Shown piece by piece: positions 5,997 through 14,917 of a stretch of DNA of 37,577 bases; positions within the stretch are counted from its first letter, which is position 1; every line of letters starts with the position of its first letter. The position numbers were made by a program, and so were the translations under genes. This DNA is from Desulfovibrionaceae bacterium (lineage in GTDB: Bacteria > Desulfobacterota > Desulfovibrionia > Desulfovibrionales > Desulfovibrionaceae), in assembly GCA_910575755.1 (NCBI GenBank), contig CAJTFO010000015.1:1-37577 (forward strand). The letters are read 5' to 3'. Below the pieces are notes generated by a model. It did not search any database, was not told the DNA's origin, and worked only from the letters and a program-made list of their open reading frames with translations.

Positions 5997-8642
5997 TCAG
6001 GCCTTGCCCTTGGCCGCCAGTTTTTTCCTGGTCAGGGCCGTGGCCGGGGCCGTGAGCGGATCTTCCGGCCAGGGGTGTTTGGGGTAGCGGCCCCGCATTT
6101 CCGCGCGCACGGCCTGATAGCCGTTGCGCCAGAAATGGGCCAGATCGCGCGTGATCTGCAAGGGCCGCCCCGCTGGCGAGTTGAGCCGCAATGTCAGGGG
6201 CACGCGCCCCTGAGCGATGCGCGGGTTTGCCTCGCAGCCGAAGAACTCCTGCAGTTTGGCGGCCAGCCAGGGGCCGCCCTCCTCGCCGTAGACAATGGGT
6301 CGCAGCGCGCCCGATGGCGTCTGCCAGTGGCTGGGGGCTTCCCGCTCCAGCCGCCGATCCAGGGGATAGGGCAGTTGCGCGCGCAGGGCTTGCAGCAGGT
6401 CAGCGGGCGTCAACTGGCGCAACGCGGTATACTCCGCCAGCCAGGGGCCCAGCCAGTTCTCAAGATTTTTCAACAGGGTCTGGTCACTGAGATCCGGCCA
6501 GGGGGCTCCGTCCAGCTCCCGCAGCAGCGCCACGCGCGCCCGCCATTGGCGGGCCTCGTCAGTCCAAGGCAGACGCGTCAGGTTCCGGCCCTCGCCCTGG
6601 CGCAGATAGGCGCACAAGGCCCGAACGCAGGATTCGGCGTCCGGCCGGGGCAGCGGGGCGTCCCGCAGCGGCAGGCTCCCCAGCATCTGCCTCCGGCGGG
6701 CCTGCACCGCGCCGTCGGCGGAAACACTGATGCAGTCCTGACGGCTGATCTGATGACCGAAGAGTTCTTCCAGCCATGAGCGGTCAAACGGCGCGGCCAG
6801 ATGGATGCGCCCGCGCGGCCCCCCGCCGGAGATGGCGGCCACAGCCAGAAAATCCTGGCGGGCCAGAGGGTCGCCCAAGGGCAATTGCGCGGCTTGGCCC
6901 GAGCGGAGCAGAAAATGGATTACCGCCTGTTTGCCGGACGGTGCGCCTGTCCCTCCGGCGTCGCTGCAAAGGCGCTGGGCCAGCCATTCCGGCCAGGTCA
7001 GGGCCAGCAGCACCCCGGCGGCATCCTGATCCTTCAGGGCGGCGTCGAAAATTTGCTGCCTGATGTCCAGCACATGGGCCAGACGCTGTGCCTGTCGCCG
7101 CAGGCGCGTTTTCTCCGGCGTCTCCGGGCCACGGCAGAGCCAGTCCAGACGGCGGCCCAGATCGCACCCCACGCCGCCGGCATGCTGGCCTGAGTGGGGC
7201 AGGGGATCACGCTCTTCCAGCAGCGCCGCCAGGCAGCAGGCCAGAGCCGCGTGCCCGCGTTCCCGTCCGTACAGCAGAAGGCGTGCCAGACGGGGACTGG
7301 CAGGCAGGGCGGCCATTTTTCGGCCCAGACTGGTGGCGCGGTCGTTTCCGTCCAGCGCGCCCAGGTCGCGCAGGCTTTGCCGTGCCACGGCCAGCGCGGC
7401 GGCAGGCGGTTGGTCCAGCCAGGCCAGGGAGGCCACGCCGTCCGGTCCGGTCGCTCCCCAGACCGCCAGTTGCAGCAGCAGACCGCTCAGATCGGCATCC
7501 AGAATTTCGGGGCGGATCTGCGGGCGCATGCCGTTTTCCTCTTCCCTGGCCCAGAGACGGCAGCAGATGCCCGCTTCCATGCGGCCCGCCCGGCCCGCGC
7601 GCTGGGTGGCGCCCGCCAGGGAGACCCGCCCGGTGCTCAGACGGCTGAGGCCGCAGGCCGGGTCAAAGCGCGCGCTGCGCTCCAGGCCCGCATCCACCAC
7701 CAGCCGCACGCCTTCAATGGTCAGCGATGTTTCGGCAATGGAGGTCGCCAGAACCACCTTGCGCATGCCGGGTTGCGCCGGGGCGATGGCCGCATCCTGT
7801 TCTCTGGCGGAAAGATTGCCGTACAGCGGACAGAGTAGGGCATCCGGCGGCAGACGTCCTTCCAGCAGCGCCGTCACCTGTCGTATTTCGGCTGTACCGG
7901 GCAGAAAGGCCAGCAGGCTTCCTTTTTCTTCCCGCAACAGTTGAAGGATCACCGTTGCCGTGTGCCGCCAGAGTTCGGGCCCCATACGCTGTTGCATACC
8001 GCGCGGCGGCAGCCAGCGGATTTCCACCGGAAAGCCGCGCCCGGCGCAGTTCAGGGCGGGACAGTCACCCAGCAGATGCGCCACGGCCCGGACATCCAGC
8101 GTGGCGGACATGACCAGCAGCCGCAGATCAGGCCGCAGGGCGGCCCGGCTTTCCAGGCAGAGGGCCAGACCCAGATCGGCCTGGAGCGAGCGCTCGTGAA
8201 ATTCGTCAAAGATCACGCAGGCCGCCTGCGGCAGTTCGGGGTCGGCTTGCAGCAGGCGGGTCAGCACGCCTTCGGTAATGACTTCAATGCGGGTAGCCGG
8301 GCCGGTGACGCTTTCTTCCCGCATGCGCCAGCCAACGGTCTGGCCTGGCTCCTCGCCGAGCAGGCGGGCCATGTAGCGGCCCAGGGCGCGCGCGGCGACA
8401 CGGCGTGGCTCCAGCAGCAGAATCTTGCGGCCCGCCAGCCAGGGCGCGTCCAGCAGCCAGAGGGGCACGCGGCTGCTCTTGCCCGCGCCTGGCGGCGCGC
8501 TGAGCACGAGGCTGTCGCCGTGTTCCAGCAGGTGGAGCAAGTCGGAGCGCAGTGCGTCCACCGGACAGGGCGGACAGGCCGGGTACGACAGCCGGGCGGG
8601 CGGTTGGCCCCGGCGAAGGGGGCTGGAAGCAGGCAGGCTCAT
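5997..8642 (-). CDS. hrpB: ATP-dependent helicase HrpB
   Basis: A DEAH-box helicase of the HrpB family, 881 residues, slightly longer than common HrpB (~820). Motifs in order: Walker A SAPPGAGKSSRVP, DEFHERS (motif II), SATLD (motif III), TSIAETSLTI (motif V) and QRAGRAGRM (motif VI). The helicase-associated and HrpB C-terminal domains follow, ending in a lysine-rich tail. HrpB is a putative RNA/nucleic-acid helicase whose cellular role is poorly defined. ATG at 8642 is taken; the frame continues to a TTG at 8708, and neither has a clear ribosome-binding site, so the start is uncertain by 22 residues. The gene is divergent from the sigma-54 activator with about 120 bases between starts. Confidence 0.9.
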   Translation of the reverse strand: MSLPASSPLRRGQPPARLSYPACPPCPVDALRSDLLHLLEHGDSLVLSAPPGAGKSSRVPLWLLDAPWLAGRKILLLEPRRVAARALGRYMARLLGEEPGQTVGWRMREESVTGPATRIEVITEGVLTRLLQADPELPQAACVIFDEFHERSLQADLGLALCLESRAALRPDLRLLVMSATLDVRAVAHLLGDCPALNCAGRGFPVEIRWLPPRGMQQRMGPELWRHTATVILQLLREEKGSLLAFLPGTAEIRQVTALLEGRLPPDALLCPLYGNLSAREQDAAIAPAQPGMRKVVLATSIAETSLTIEGVRLVVDAGLERSARFDPACGLSRLSTGRVSLAGATQRAGRAGRMEAGICCRLWAREEENGMRPQIRPEILDADLSGLLLQLAVWGATGPDGVASLAWLDQPPAAALAVARQSLRDLGALDGNDRATSLGRKMAALPASPRLARLLLYGRERGHAALACCLAALLEERDPLPHSGQHAGGVGCDLGRRLDWLCRGPETPEKTRLRRQAQRLAHVLDIRQQIFDAALKDQDAAGVLLALTWPEWLAQRLCSDAGGTGAPSGKQAVIHFLLRSGQAAQLPLGDPLARQDFLAVAAISGGGPRGRIHLAAPFDRSWLEELFGHQISRQDCISVSADGAVQARRRQMLGSLPLRDAPLPRPDAESCVRALCAYLRQGEGRNLTRLPWTDEARQWRARVALLRELDGAPWPDLSDQTLLKNLENWLGPWLAEYTALRQLTPADLLQALRAQLPYPLDRRLEREAPSHWQTPSGALRPIVYGEEGGPWLAAKLQEFFGCEANPRIAQGRVPLTLRLNSPAGRPLQITRDLAHFWRNGYQAVRAEMRGRYPKHPWPEDPLTAPATALTRKKLAAKGKA

Positions 8643-8762
8643 GGGCGGCAAAGGGAAAAAATGTGGCGGCGCAGCAAAACGGGTGACGTCCTCATTTTTT
8701 ACTGGCAATTCAAAACATGTCAGTGTATTGACACTTGAAAAGCCGTGTAAGCGAGAAGGTTC

Positions 8763-9848
8763 ATGGAGCTAAACACCAGCGGCATTATCGGGCAAAGCAC
8801 CACGCTGGCCGATGTATTCAGAATTCTCGGCAAGGTGGCCCCCACTGACAGCACTGTGCTTGTAACCGGTGAATCGGGAACAGGCAAGGAATTGCTGGTG
8901 CGCGCCCTGCATGCCAACAGCTGTCGCGCCGACAAACCCTTTGTGCCCATCAACTGCGGGGCCATTCCCAAGGAGTTGCTGGAAAGCGAGCTTTTCGGTC
9001 ACGAAAAGGGGGCTTTCACGCACGCCATCCGTTCCAGGCCGGGCCGTTTTGAGCTGGCTGACGGCGGCACCATTTTTCTGGATGAAATCGGCGAAATGGA
9101 GCTGAGCCTCCAGGTCAAGATCCTGCGCGTGCTGCAGGAAAAGGAAATTGAACGCGTGGGCGGCAGCGGCTGCAAAAAGGTGGATGTGCGCATTGTGGCT
9201 GCCACCAACCGCGATCTGGAAGCAGAGGTGGAAGCCGGGCATTTTCGCGAAGACCTGTATTACCGTCTGAACGTGATTCCTCTGCACTTGCCCCCTCTGC
9301 GGGAGCGCGGCGGCGATGTGCTGCTGCTTGCCCGGCATTTTCTCGACCATTTCTGCCGCAAGAAAGCGCGTCCGCCTCTGGGCCTGGCGCCGGACACGCG
9401 TCGCATTCTGGCCGCCTATGCCTGGCCCGGCAATGTGCGCGAGCTGGAAAATTTCATGGAGCGCCTGAGCATTCTGGTGGACGGCGCTGTGGTGCAGCCG
9501 TCGGACCTGCCGCGCAAGATTCTGGATCAGGTGGGTGATATTTCGGTTCTGCCCGATGTGGAAGAGGCGGGAGCGCCGGAGGCCGACGCCTCGCCGGCGC
9601 AACCCGCGCCAGTGGCGTCAGGCCCTGCGCAAACGCGTCCTGATGCGCAATCCGGTGATTTTGTCTGGCCGGATCTGGCCGTGCTGGAGGCTCACGGCCT
9701 GAATCTCAAGGATTTTCTGGACGCTGTGGAAAGCCGCCTGATTGACGAGGCGCTGAACCGGGCCGAAGGCGTGAAAAATCAGGCTGCGGAATATCTGGGC
9801 ATCAAGCGCACGACGCTCATTGAAAAGCTCAAAAAACGCAATCCGTGA
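8763..9848 (+). CDS. Sigma-54-dependent activator without sensor domain
   Basis: A 361-residue bacterial enhancer-binding protein. The AAA+ domain begins almost at the N-terminus: Walker A GESGTGKE (36-43), the sigma-54 contact loop read as GAFTHA (83-88) rather than the usual GAFTGA, Walker [10 protein letters not shown] (102-110), the arginine-finger region REDLYYRLN and LRERGGD. A Pro/Ala-rich linker (about 260-300) leads to a Fis-type helix-turn-helix (about 328-358, [18 protein letters not shown]). There is no receiver, GAF or PAS domain, as in PspF-type activators, so control must come from a partner protein or from expression level. The loop context ([15 protein letters not shown]) recalls FleQ/FlrA-type regulators. 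The next gene carries a sigma-54 promoter match and is a candidate target. Confidence 0.9.
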   Translation: MELNTSGIIGQSTTLADVFRILGKVAPTDSTVLVTGESGTGKELLVRALHANSCRADKPFVPINCGAIPKELLESELFGHEKGAFTHAIRSRPGRFELADGGTIFLDEIGEMELSLQVKILRVLQEKEIERVGGSGCKKVDVRIVAATNRDLEAEVEAGHFREDLYYRLNVIPLHLPPLRERGGDVLLLARHFLDHFCRKKARPPLGLAPDTRRILAAYAWPGNVRELENFMERLSILVDGAVVQPSDLPRKILDQVGDISVLPDVEEAGAPEADASPAQPAPVASGPAQTRPDAQSGDFVWPDLAVLEAHGLNLKDFLDAVESRLIDEALNRAEGVKNQAAEYLGIKRTTLIEKLKKRNP

Positions 9849-9875
9849 TGAGAGGCTTTTTTTGCCGTCTTTTTG

Positions 9876-9891
9876 AGGTATGTTTTTTGCA
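9876..9891 (+). promoter_or_regulatory. Sigma-54 (-24/-12) promoter upstream of the TPR gene
   Basis: AGGTATGTTTTTTGCA matches the consensus TGGCAYRNNNNTTGCW at every specified position except the first T and the C, and keeps the required GG-N10-GC spacing (GG 9877-9878, GC 9889-9890). The start of transcription would fall near 9902, about 37 bases before the TPR-protein ATG. It directly follows a gene for a sigma-54 activator. An upstream activator site was not identified. Confidence 0.65.
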
Positions 9892-9938
9892 TAAATTTGC
9901 AGCGCAGAGCGGATGCCTGATCCGTCACAGTTAGTTGT

Positions 9939-12686
9939 ATGTCAGTGAACAGAAATCTGATCGCCGGAATGTTCCGGCCTCATAGCGCCGTTGTGAAGGG
10001 TGCGCCGCGTCGGCTGCTGCCGTGGCTCTGTCTGTTGTTGGCTGTGTTTCTGTGCCGTCCGGAACAGGCGCCGGCCCGTCCCGCGTCCGACTTCGCGCCG
10101 TCCGCCGCATCCGCTTTCTGGTCTTCGCCGGCTTTTGCCGCCGCTGTTCCGGAAAATGGCGCTCCCAAAGAATTGGGGGACAGGGGGGTGATGCTCTCCC
10201 GTCAGGATCTGCGCGGCAAGATTAATGCCGGAGGGCCGGAAGCATGGCCGGAATCCGGCGGGCTTTCCACAACTACCCTGCCTGTGCCCGGTGAGGAAAG
10301 CGCCGCTTCAGGGGAGCGGCCGGCTGAAGCCCGGCCCGACAACGCCGACGGTAAAACGGAAGCGCCTGAAACTGCCGATATGCCGGCGTCCCCATCCACG
10401 GCAACCGTCGTTCCGGAACAGCCTGCTCCCCCTGCCGCGTTGGATGCGCCTGTCGCGCCTGAAAGAAGCGCTGCCGAACAGGAGGCGGGCGCGCCCGCGC
10501 CGTCTGTCGCGGCGCAGGATACTGCGCCGCAGACGCAGGAAACGGGGCCAAAGGCGTCCGGCACGGTCAACACAAAGCCGGTGGGGCTGCCCGCAGATCA
10601 AAAGCAGGCCGAAAAAAAGGGAGACGAAGCGGAAAAAAACCGTGAAGTTATTTATGTGGATGAACAGGGCAATCCCGTGCCCAAGCCGCCGGAGCCGGAC
10701 AAGATGCTGGCCGAGGCCGAACGGCTGATCGAAGAAAGCAAATTTGACGAAGCCCTGCCGCAACTGGAGAAAATCCACGCTCTGGCCGACATCACGCCCG
10801 AAATGCGGGAAAAGGTGCTCTATTACATCAGCGACTGCCTCTGGGCGCGTTATGCGGACAAGCCTCTGGCGGGCTATGAGGCTATTGTTTCCTCCACCAA
10901 CGAGGCCATGAACGCCAATCTGCGTTCGCCCCGCGTGCCCGACGCCCTGTTGCGTCTGGGGCTTGTCAACGCCAATGTGGGCAATCTGATGGACGCGGGC
11001 GGTTACATGGTGGCCCTGCTTCGGCGTTATCCCGATTATCCCGGCGTGGCGCAGGGCTTTACTGTGCTGGGCAAGGAACAGCTCAAGCGCGGGCTCAATG
11101 CCGAGGCTGAGCAATCCTTCTCCATTGTGCTGGACAAGTATCCCGAATCCTCCCATCTGCAGGCTGCATCCGTGGGGCTGGCCCAGGCGCTTTTCAACCA
11201 GAAAAAACACCACAAGGCCCAGATCATCCTGGACTTCATCAGCAAGCGCTGGCCGCGCTATTATATTGATGAGCCTTCTTTCCTGCTGTTGCAGGCGGGG
11301 AATGATGAAACGGTGTCAAAAGGCAATACGGCGCTGGATCTCTATTGGCTCTATGTTAACCTGGATCCGAGCCGCCAGGGCAACGACGCGATTTTGCTCA
11401 AGATGGGCGATATCTATTTGCGCAGAGACAAGAAGGCCGCCGCTGACTTCATTTACCGCGAGCTGATCCGCCGTCATGCGGATTCGCCTCTGGCGCCCAC
11501 GGCCCGACTGCGCCTCGCAGAAAAAGGCATTTACGATTCGCCCGTCACCTATGAGCAGATGAGCCAGGTATTCGCCAGAGGCGGGGAGCCGCCGCTGTGG
11601 CAGGTCTACAGCGAGCTGGCCGCGTCATCCAAAACGGCTCCGGAGGCGGTTCTGGCACGGCTCAAGCAGGCCATGTGGCTGTTCTGGGACAAGCAGTACA
11701 CCGAGGCTATGGGCCAGGCGGCGGACTTTATCGACAGCTACCCCGAACATCCCGACGCGCCGCAGGCCCGTGAGATCATCTGGCAGGCCTTTCAGAAAGA
11801 ACTGGTCAATTCCCTGGCCGAACAGAATTACGGTCGCATTCTGATCTTGTGGAACGGCTTCCCTCTGGTGCGTGAACGCTACGGAGAACCTGACCCGGGC
11901 CTGCGCTACGCTCTGGCTCAGGGCTGGCTGGAGCGCGGCAACGAGAAGCAGGCCTTTGAACTGCTGGGAGAATTTTTGAAATCTCCCATGGATCCGCAAT
12001 ATGGCGAAGCGGCTTTCACGGAGTTTTTCAATCGCTATCTTCAGGCCGGGGCCTGGGACAAGATCATGGATCTGGGCAAACTGGTTTCCACCTGGAATAT
12101 GAAGCCACAGTTGCGCAAGCAATTGGATTACGCTCTGGCGCTTTCCGCCCAGAATCTGAACCTGGCGGGCCCGGCGCTGGCCATGTGGCGGCAGTTGGCG
12201 GCGCGTGACGACATTCCGCTGTACCAGCAGGCCTATGCCACCTATTTTCTGGCCCGGGACGCGGAACACCGTAAAAACATTAAAGATTCATATGATCTGA
12301 ATCGCAAGGTCATCGAGCTTTTTACCCGTCTGCAGGACGAACGCTCCAACAAGGCTGACCCGCAACGCATCAGAGAGGCCATGGCCGCCCTCATGGACAT
12401 CTGCGAAGTGGGCAACCGTATTCCCGAAGCCCTGCAATGGGTCAACCGCTACAGCGCCTTTGTGTCGGACGCCTCGCCAGAATATCCGGGACTGCGCTTC
12501 CGGGAAGCGCGCCTCTACCGCAAACTGGGTGACGCCAATCGCGCCCAGGCCTTGCTGGAGGATATTGTGCGGCGCTTCCCTGACTCCAGCTTTGCCACGG
12601 CGGCGGCCGGCGAATTGCGTACCTTTGAGGTTTCACGCGATCTGCAGACGTATATGCCGGGCGGCAATGCCGCGCCGCCGCGTTAG
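9939..12686 (+). CDS. Large secreted tetratricopeptide-repeat protein
   Basis: A 915-residue protein with a long basic n-region, a hydrophobic core (LLPWLCLLLAVFLC, about residues 26-39) and an APA-R junction, indicating export. Residues ~45-235 are a Pro/Ala/Glu-rich low-complexity linker. From ~245 to the end there are many TPR-like helical pairs (AEAERLIEESKFDEALPQLE, AEAEQSFSIVLDKYPES, RAQALLEDIVRRFPDSSFA), similar in style to YbgF/BamD-type envelope scaffolds. It probably acts in the periplasm as a protein-interaction platform; the partner is unknown. No good ribosome-binding site precedes the ATG; an 11-codon frame (from 9913) ends across this start and might couple translation. It carries its own sigma-54 promoter match and follows the sigma-54 activator, suggesting activator-controlled expression. 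Confidence 0.75.
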   Translation: MSVNRNLIAGMFRPHSAVVKGAPRRLLPWLCLLLAVFLCRPEQAPARPASDFAPSAASAFWSSPAFAAAVPENGAPKELGDRGVMLSRQDLRGKINAGGPEAWPESGGLSTTTLPVPGEESAASGERPAEARPDNADGKTEAPETADMPASPSTATVVPEQPAPPAALDAPVAPERSAAEQEAGAPAPSVAAQDTAPQTQETGPKASGTVNTKPVGLPADQKQAEKKGDEAEKNREVIYVDEQGNPVPKPPEPDKMLAEAERLIEESKFDEALPQLEKIHALADITPEMREKVLYYISDCLWARYADKPLAGYEAIVSSTNEAMNANLRSPRVPDALLRLGLVNANVGNLMDAGGYMVALLRRYPDYPGVAQGFTVLGKEQLKRGLNAEAEQSFSIVLDKYPESSHLQAASVGLAQALFNQKKHHKAQIILDFISKRWPRYYIDEPSFLLLQAGNDETVSKGNTALDLYWLYVNLDPSRQGNDAILLKMGDIYLRRDKKAAADFIYRELIRRHADSPLAPTARLRLAEKGIYDSPVTYEQMSQVFARGGEPPLWQVYSELAASSKTAPEAVLARLKQAMWLFWDKQYTEAMGQAADFIDSYPEHPDAPQAREIIWQAFQKELVNSLAEQNYGRILILWNGFPLVRERYGEPDPGLRYALAQGWLERGNEKQAFELLGEFLKSPMDPQYGEAAFTEFFNRYLQAGAWDKIMDLGKLVSTWNMKPQLRKQLDYALALSAQNLNLAGPALAMWRQLAARDDIPLYQQAYATYFLARDAEHRKNIKDSYDLNRKVIELFTRLQDERSNKADPQRIREAMAALMDICEVGNRIPEALQWVNRYSAFVSDASPEYPGLRFREARLYRKLGDANRAQALLEDIVRRFPDSSFATAAAGELRTFEVSRDLQTYMPGGNAAPPR

Positions 12687-12699
12687 AGTATTTAACTCT

Positions 12700-12807
12700 T
12701 GAATTGAACACTCCACCGGCTTTCGCCGGTGGAGTGTTCAATTCCGCCCATTGTGTGTCGGTCAAGTCGCTTGGGTATGATTGCCTCACTCGTGTTTTGT
12801 CTTTCAT
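12700..12807 (-). pseudogene. IS5-family transposase, N-terminal scrap A
   Basis: From ATG at 12807 the minus strand reads RQSYPSDLTDTQWAEL then PPAKAGG. This is the conserved opening of IS5-group (DUF4096-type) transposases, which run YPSDLTDxQWxxLxPLLPPxKxGGRPR. Homology stops after ~33 residues; the catalytic DDE domain is gone. The same 30-bp core (12746-12775) recurs at 23901-23930. The rest of the 12687-13072 gap has only this, the overlapping hairpin and the hairpin at 13023-13046. Confidence 0.7.
12701..12744. repeat. Perfect 20-bp inverted repeat with TTTC loop
   Basis: GAATTGAACACTCCACCGGC at 12701-12720 and its exact complement at 12725-12744 flank a TTTC loop. It starts 14 bases after the TPR gene stop and could end its transcription, but there is no U-tract on either strand. 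Its GCCGGTGGAG arm overlaps what remains of an IS5-type transposase N-terminus (minus strand, PPAKAGG), so the hairpin may have formed by inversion or duplication at the broken end of the insertion sequence. Confidence 0.8.
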
Positions 12808-13022
12808 TCCACAGGAATATCAAATTTTTGAATACGGGTTCTTAACTGATACAGGGTAATCGCATGAAGTGCGCAACTGCTTGAAATCATAGGATAAAAT
12901 TTAAAACTCCCAATAATATCAAATGGATACGCTTGTTCGCGCGCTTGCCCTGTTAACTGATATAGCGGGAGGTTTTCTTGCATGCAAAAATTCGGCGGCA
13001 CAATAAACCACCTTTCACAAGT

Positions 13023-13046
13023 AAAGCCGCATCGAAATGCGGCTTT
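13023..13046 (-). terminator. Hairpin at the 3' end of the hydrolase gene
   Basis: AAAGCCGCAT and ATGCGGCTTT form a perfect 10-bp stem around a CGAA loop, 27 bases beyond the stop of the minus-strand hydrolase gene. The A/T ends of the stem give a short U-run (TTTAC) on the minus strand, so it is a plausible but weak intrinsic terminator. Confidence 0.6.
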
Positions 13047-13072
13047 ATGAAGAGAAAGAGATAAATTCTTGT

Positions 13073-14152
13073 CTACAGGTTCGCTTTGAAGAAACTCTCC
13101 ATCTTGTCAAAGGGAATGATGTCCATCCTGTCGTACAGGTCGGTATGAGAGGCTCCGGGCACAATGAAAAGTTCCTTGTTGTCGCCCGTGAGTTTTTTGA
13201 AGGCGTCTTCGCTGAAATAGCGGGAATGGGCCTTTTCACCGTGAATGAGAAGCACGGCGTTGCGAATCTCGCCCGCGTAGGCCAGAATGGGCATGGTCAT
13301 GAACGAGAGCGAAGATGTGGCGTTCCACGCGCCGTTGGAATTGATGGAACGGGGATGGAAGCCGCGCGTTGTCTTGTAGTAGTCAAAATAATCCTTGACG
13401 AACTGCGGCTCATCTCCCTTGAGGGAAGCGGGCAATCCGGCCTGCGAGGGTGCGATGCTGCCGGATTGCGCGTCCCTGGTGCGCTGTTCGTTCAGCTGCT
13501 TGCGGGCTTCATGGCGCGCGTCGGCGTTCATGGCGTCAAAGTAGCCGTTGGCGTTGACGCGGCTCATGTCGTACATGGTGGATGCGACGGTCGCCTTGAT
13601 GCGGGTGTCCATGGCCGCGGCATTCAATCCCATGCCTCCGAAACCGCAAATGCCGATGATGCCGATGCGGTTGGCGTCAACACTATCCAGCGTGGCAAGA
13701 AAATCCACCGCCGCGCTGAAATCCTCGGTGTTGATGTCGGGTGAGGCCACATTGCGGGGTTCGCCGCCGCTTTCTCCCGTGTAGGAAGCGTCAAAAGCCA
13801 GGGTCAGGAATCCGCGCTCGGCCATGACCTGGGCATAACGACCGGAAGCCTGTTCCTTTACCGCGCCAAAGGGGCCGCTTACGGCAATGGCCGCCAACCT
13901 GCCCTCAGCGCCCCTGGGAATATACAGGTCGCCCGCAAGGGTGATGCCGTAGCGGTTTTGGAATGTCACTTTCCGGTGATCAACCTTGTCGCTTTTCGGA
14001 AATGTCTTGTCCCAGCCTTGTTCCAGCTTCATGTCTTTGCCATCCTTCAGGATAATGGTGTCAGGGCTGTTGTTGGCGGCTGCCAGTGCGTTTCCCGCAA
14101 GGACGGTCAGGCCAAGAAAGATTCCCGCCGCCAGTTTTTTGCTCATGTTCAT
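13073..14152 (-). CDS. Periplasmic alpha/beta hydrolase with cysteine nucleophile (YcjY-like)
   Basis: A 359-residue protein with a clear signal peptide (MNMSKKLAAGIFLGLTVLAG, cleavage near ALA-A at 22-25) and an alpha/beta hydrolase domain from about residue 60. The nucleophile elbow is GICGFGG with Cys at about 169 instead of Ser, as in dienelactone hydrolases and the YcjY-like subgroup. The later HGEKAHSRYF and the C-terminal GASHTDLYD supply the expected acid region and catalytic His. Substrate unknown; it probably acts on a small ester, lactone or peptide in the periplasm. A GGGGG run lies just before the ATG; a second Met two codons later is also usable. Single gene, with a hairpin after its stop. 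Confidence 0.8.
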   Translation of the reverse strand: MNMSKKLAAGIFLGLTVLAGNALAAANNSPDTIILKDGKDMKLEQGWDKTFPKSDKVDHRKVTFQNRYGITLAGDLYIPRGAEGRLAAIAVSGPFGAVKEQASGRYAQVMAERGFLTLAFDASYTGESGGEPRNVASPDINTEDFSAAVDFLATLDSVDANRIGIIGICGFGGMGLNAAAMDTRIKATVASTMYDMSRVNANGYFDAMNADARHEARKQLNEQRTRDAQSGSIAPSQAGLPASLKGDEPQFVKDYFDYYKTTRGFHPRSINSNGAWNATSSLSFMTMPILAYAGEIRNAVLLIHGEKAHSRYFSEDAFKKLTGDNKELFIVPGASHTDLYDRMDIIPFDKMESFFKANL

Positions 14153-14342
14153 GGTGCCCCCGTATTACAGGTGAATTGGAAAAAAATCGCCTTTTTTGCA
14201 GAACGCCTTTCCCGTTTACCCGGAGCCGAAGGCTATGGCAAATACTTATATCAAATAAGATGAAATACCTTTAGAGTATATCATGCAAGAGGACAGCCGG
14301 GCGTTCGCTCAGGCCGTCCAAAGCACCAGAAAGAGGCGCAAC

Positions 14343-14828
14343 TCAGGCAATCTCTCCGAAAGCTTCCTGAATTTTTTGGAGAAAGATTTCAGCGGCAGGA
14401 GAAAAAACCTGATACTTTTTCCAGACGATATTCAAGCCTGATTCCAAGCGGGGTTCCAAAAAGCGAAAACACAAATTACTGTCTTCTGAAGTGTTGACCA
14501 GCCCGTCCAGAGTGACGACATGGCCTATCCCGCACTCGGCAAGGATGGCGGCGTTATAGACCAGATTGAGTGTTGCCGCCACATCCAGCTTTTCAAAATC
14601 CCCCTTGAACCATTCGATAAATTCATTTTTTGCCACTGTTCGACGGATGGCCTGCCGCGAAAGAATGAGCGGCTCACCGAGCAAATCCTGCCTGGTGACG
14701 ACCTCCCGCGCGGCCAGCGCGCTGTCCTTGCGCGTGACGACTCCCCACACGTCTTTTTCCGGCAGGTTGACATAGTCATATTTGGAGAGATCGGCGGGCT
14801 GAATCAGTACCCCGAAAGGCGGCGTAAC
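14343..14828 (-). pseudogene. Truncated LysR-type regulator, C-terminal half only
   Basis: The product from FGVLIQPADLSKYDYVNLP to the end matches the effector-binding half of LysR-type regulators (VWGVVTRKDSALA, then a NLVYNAAILAECGIGHVVTLDG-like turn). The N-terminal helix-turn-helix and roughly the first 130 residues are missing. The homology stops exactly where two hairpins (14830-14908) begin, and the open frame read through them (NFLHSYAKNFCGIVREKRG) is not protein-like. I infer a gene beheaded by rearrangement or by insertion of the hairpin element, hence non-functional as a regulator. The intact gene may once have controlled a neighbour. Confidence 0.75.
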
Positions 14829-14829
14829 C

Positions 14830-14908
14830 GGGATCGTTCGCGAAAAACCACGCTTTTCGCGAACGATCCCGCAAAAATTCTTCGCATAACTATGCAAAAA
14901 ATTTTTGC
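14830..14908. repeat. Double hairpin element at the LysR breakpoint
   Basis: Two adjacent inverted repeats: a perfect 17-bp stem (14830-14846 with 14854-14870, loop ACCACGC) and a nested AT-rich one (GCAAAAATT 14871-14879 with AATTTTTGC 14900-14908, containing GCATA-AC-TATGC). Read on the minus strand, the order AT-rich hairpin then GCGAAAA-GCGTGGT-TTTTCGC mirrors the two hairpins of the 107-bp repeat, and AAAAGCGTGGTTTTTC is identical to copy B. It looks like a diverged member of the same family. Confidence 0.7.
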
Positions 14909-14917
14909 AATTAGACA

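Noticed and set aside
8728..8751. TTGACA as a -35 box before the sigma-54 activator gene
   Set aside because: No -10 element at 16-18 bases; TGTAAG is only 12 bases away.
12804..13001. 65-residue minus-strand ORF
   Set aside because: No ribosome-binding site, no recognisable family, lies in IS debris.
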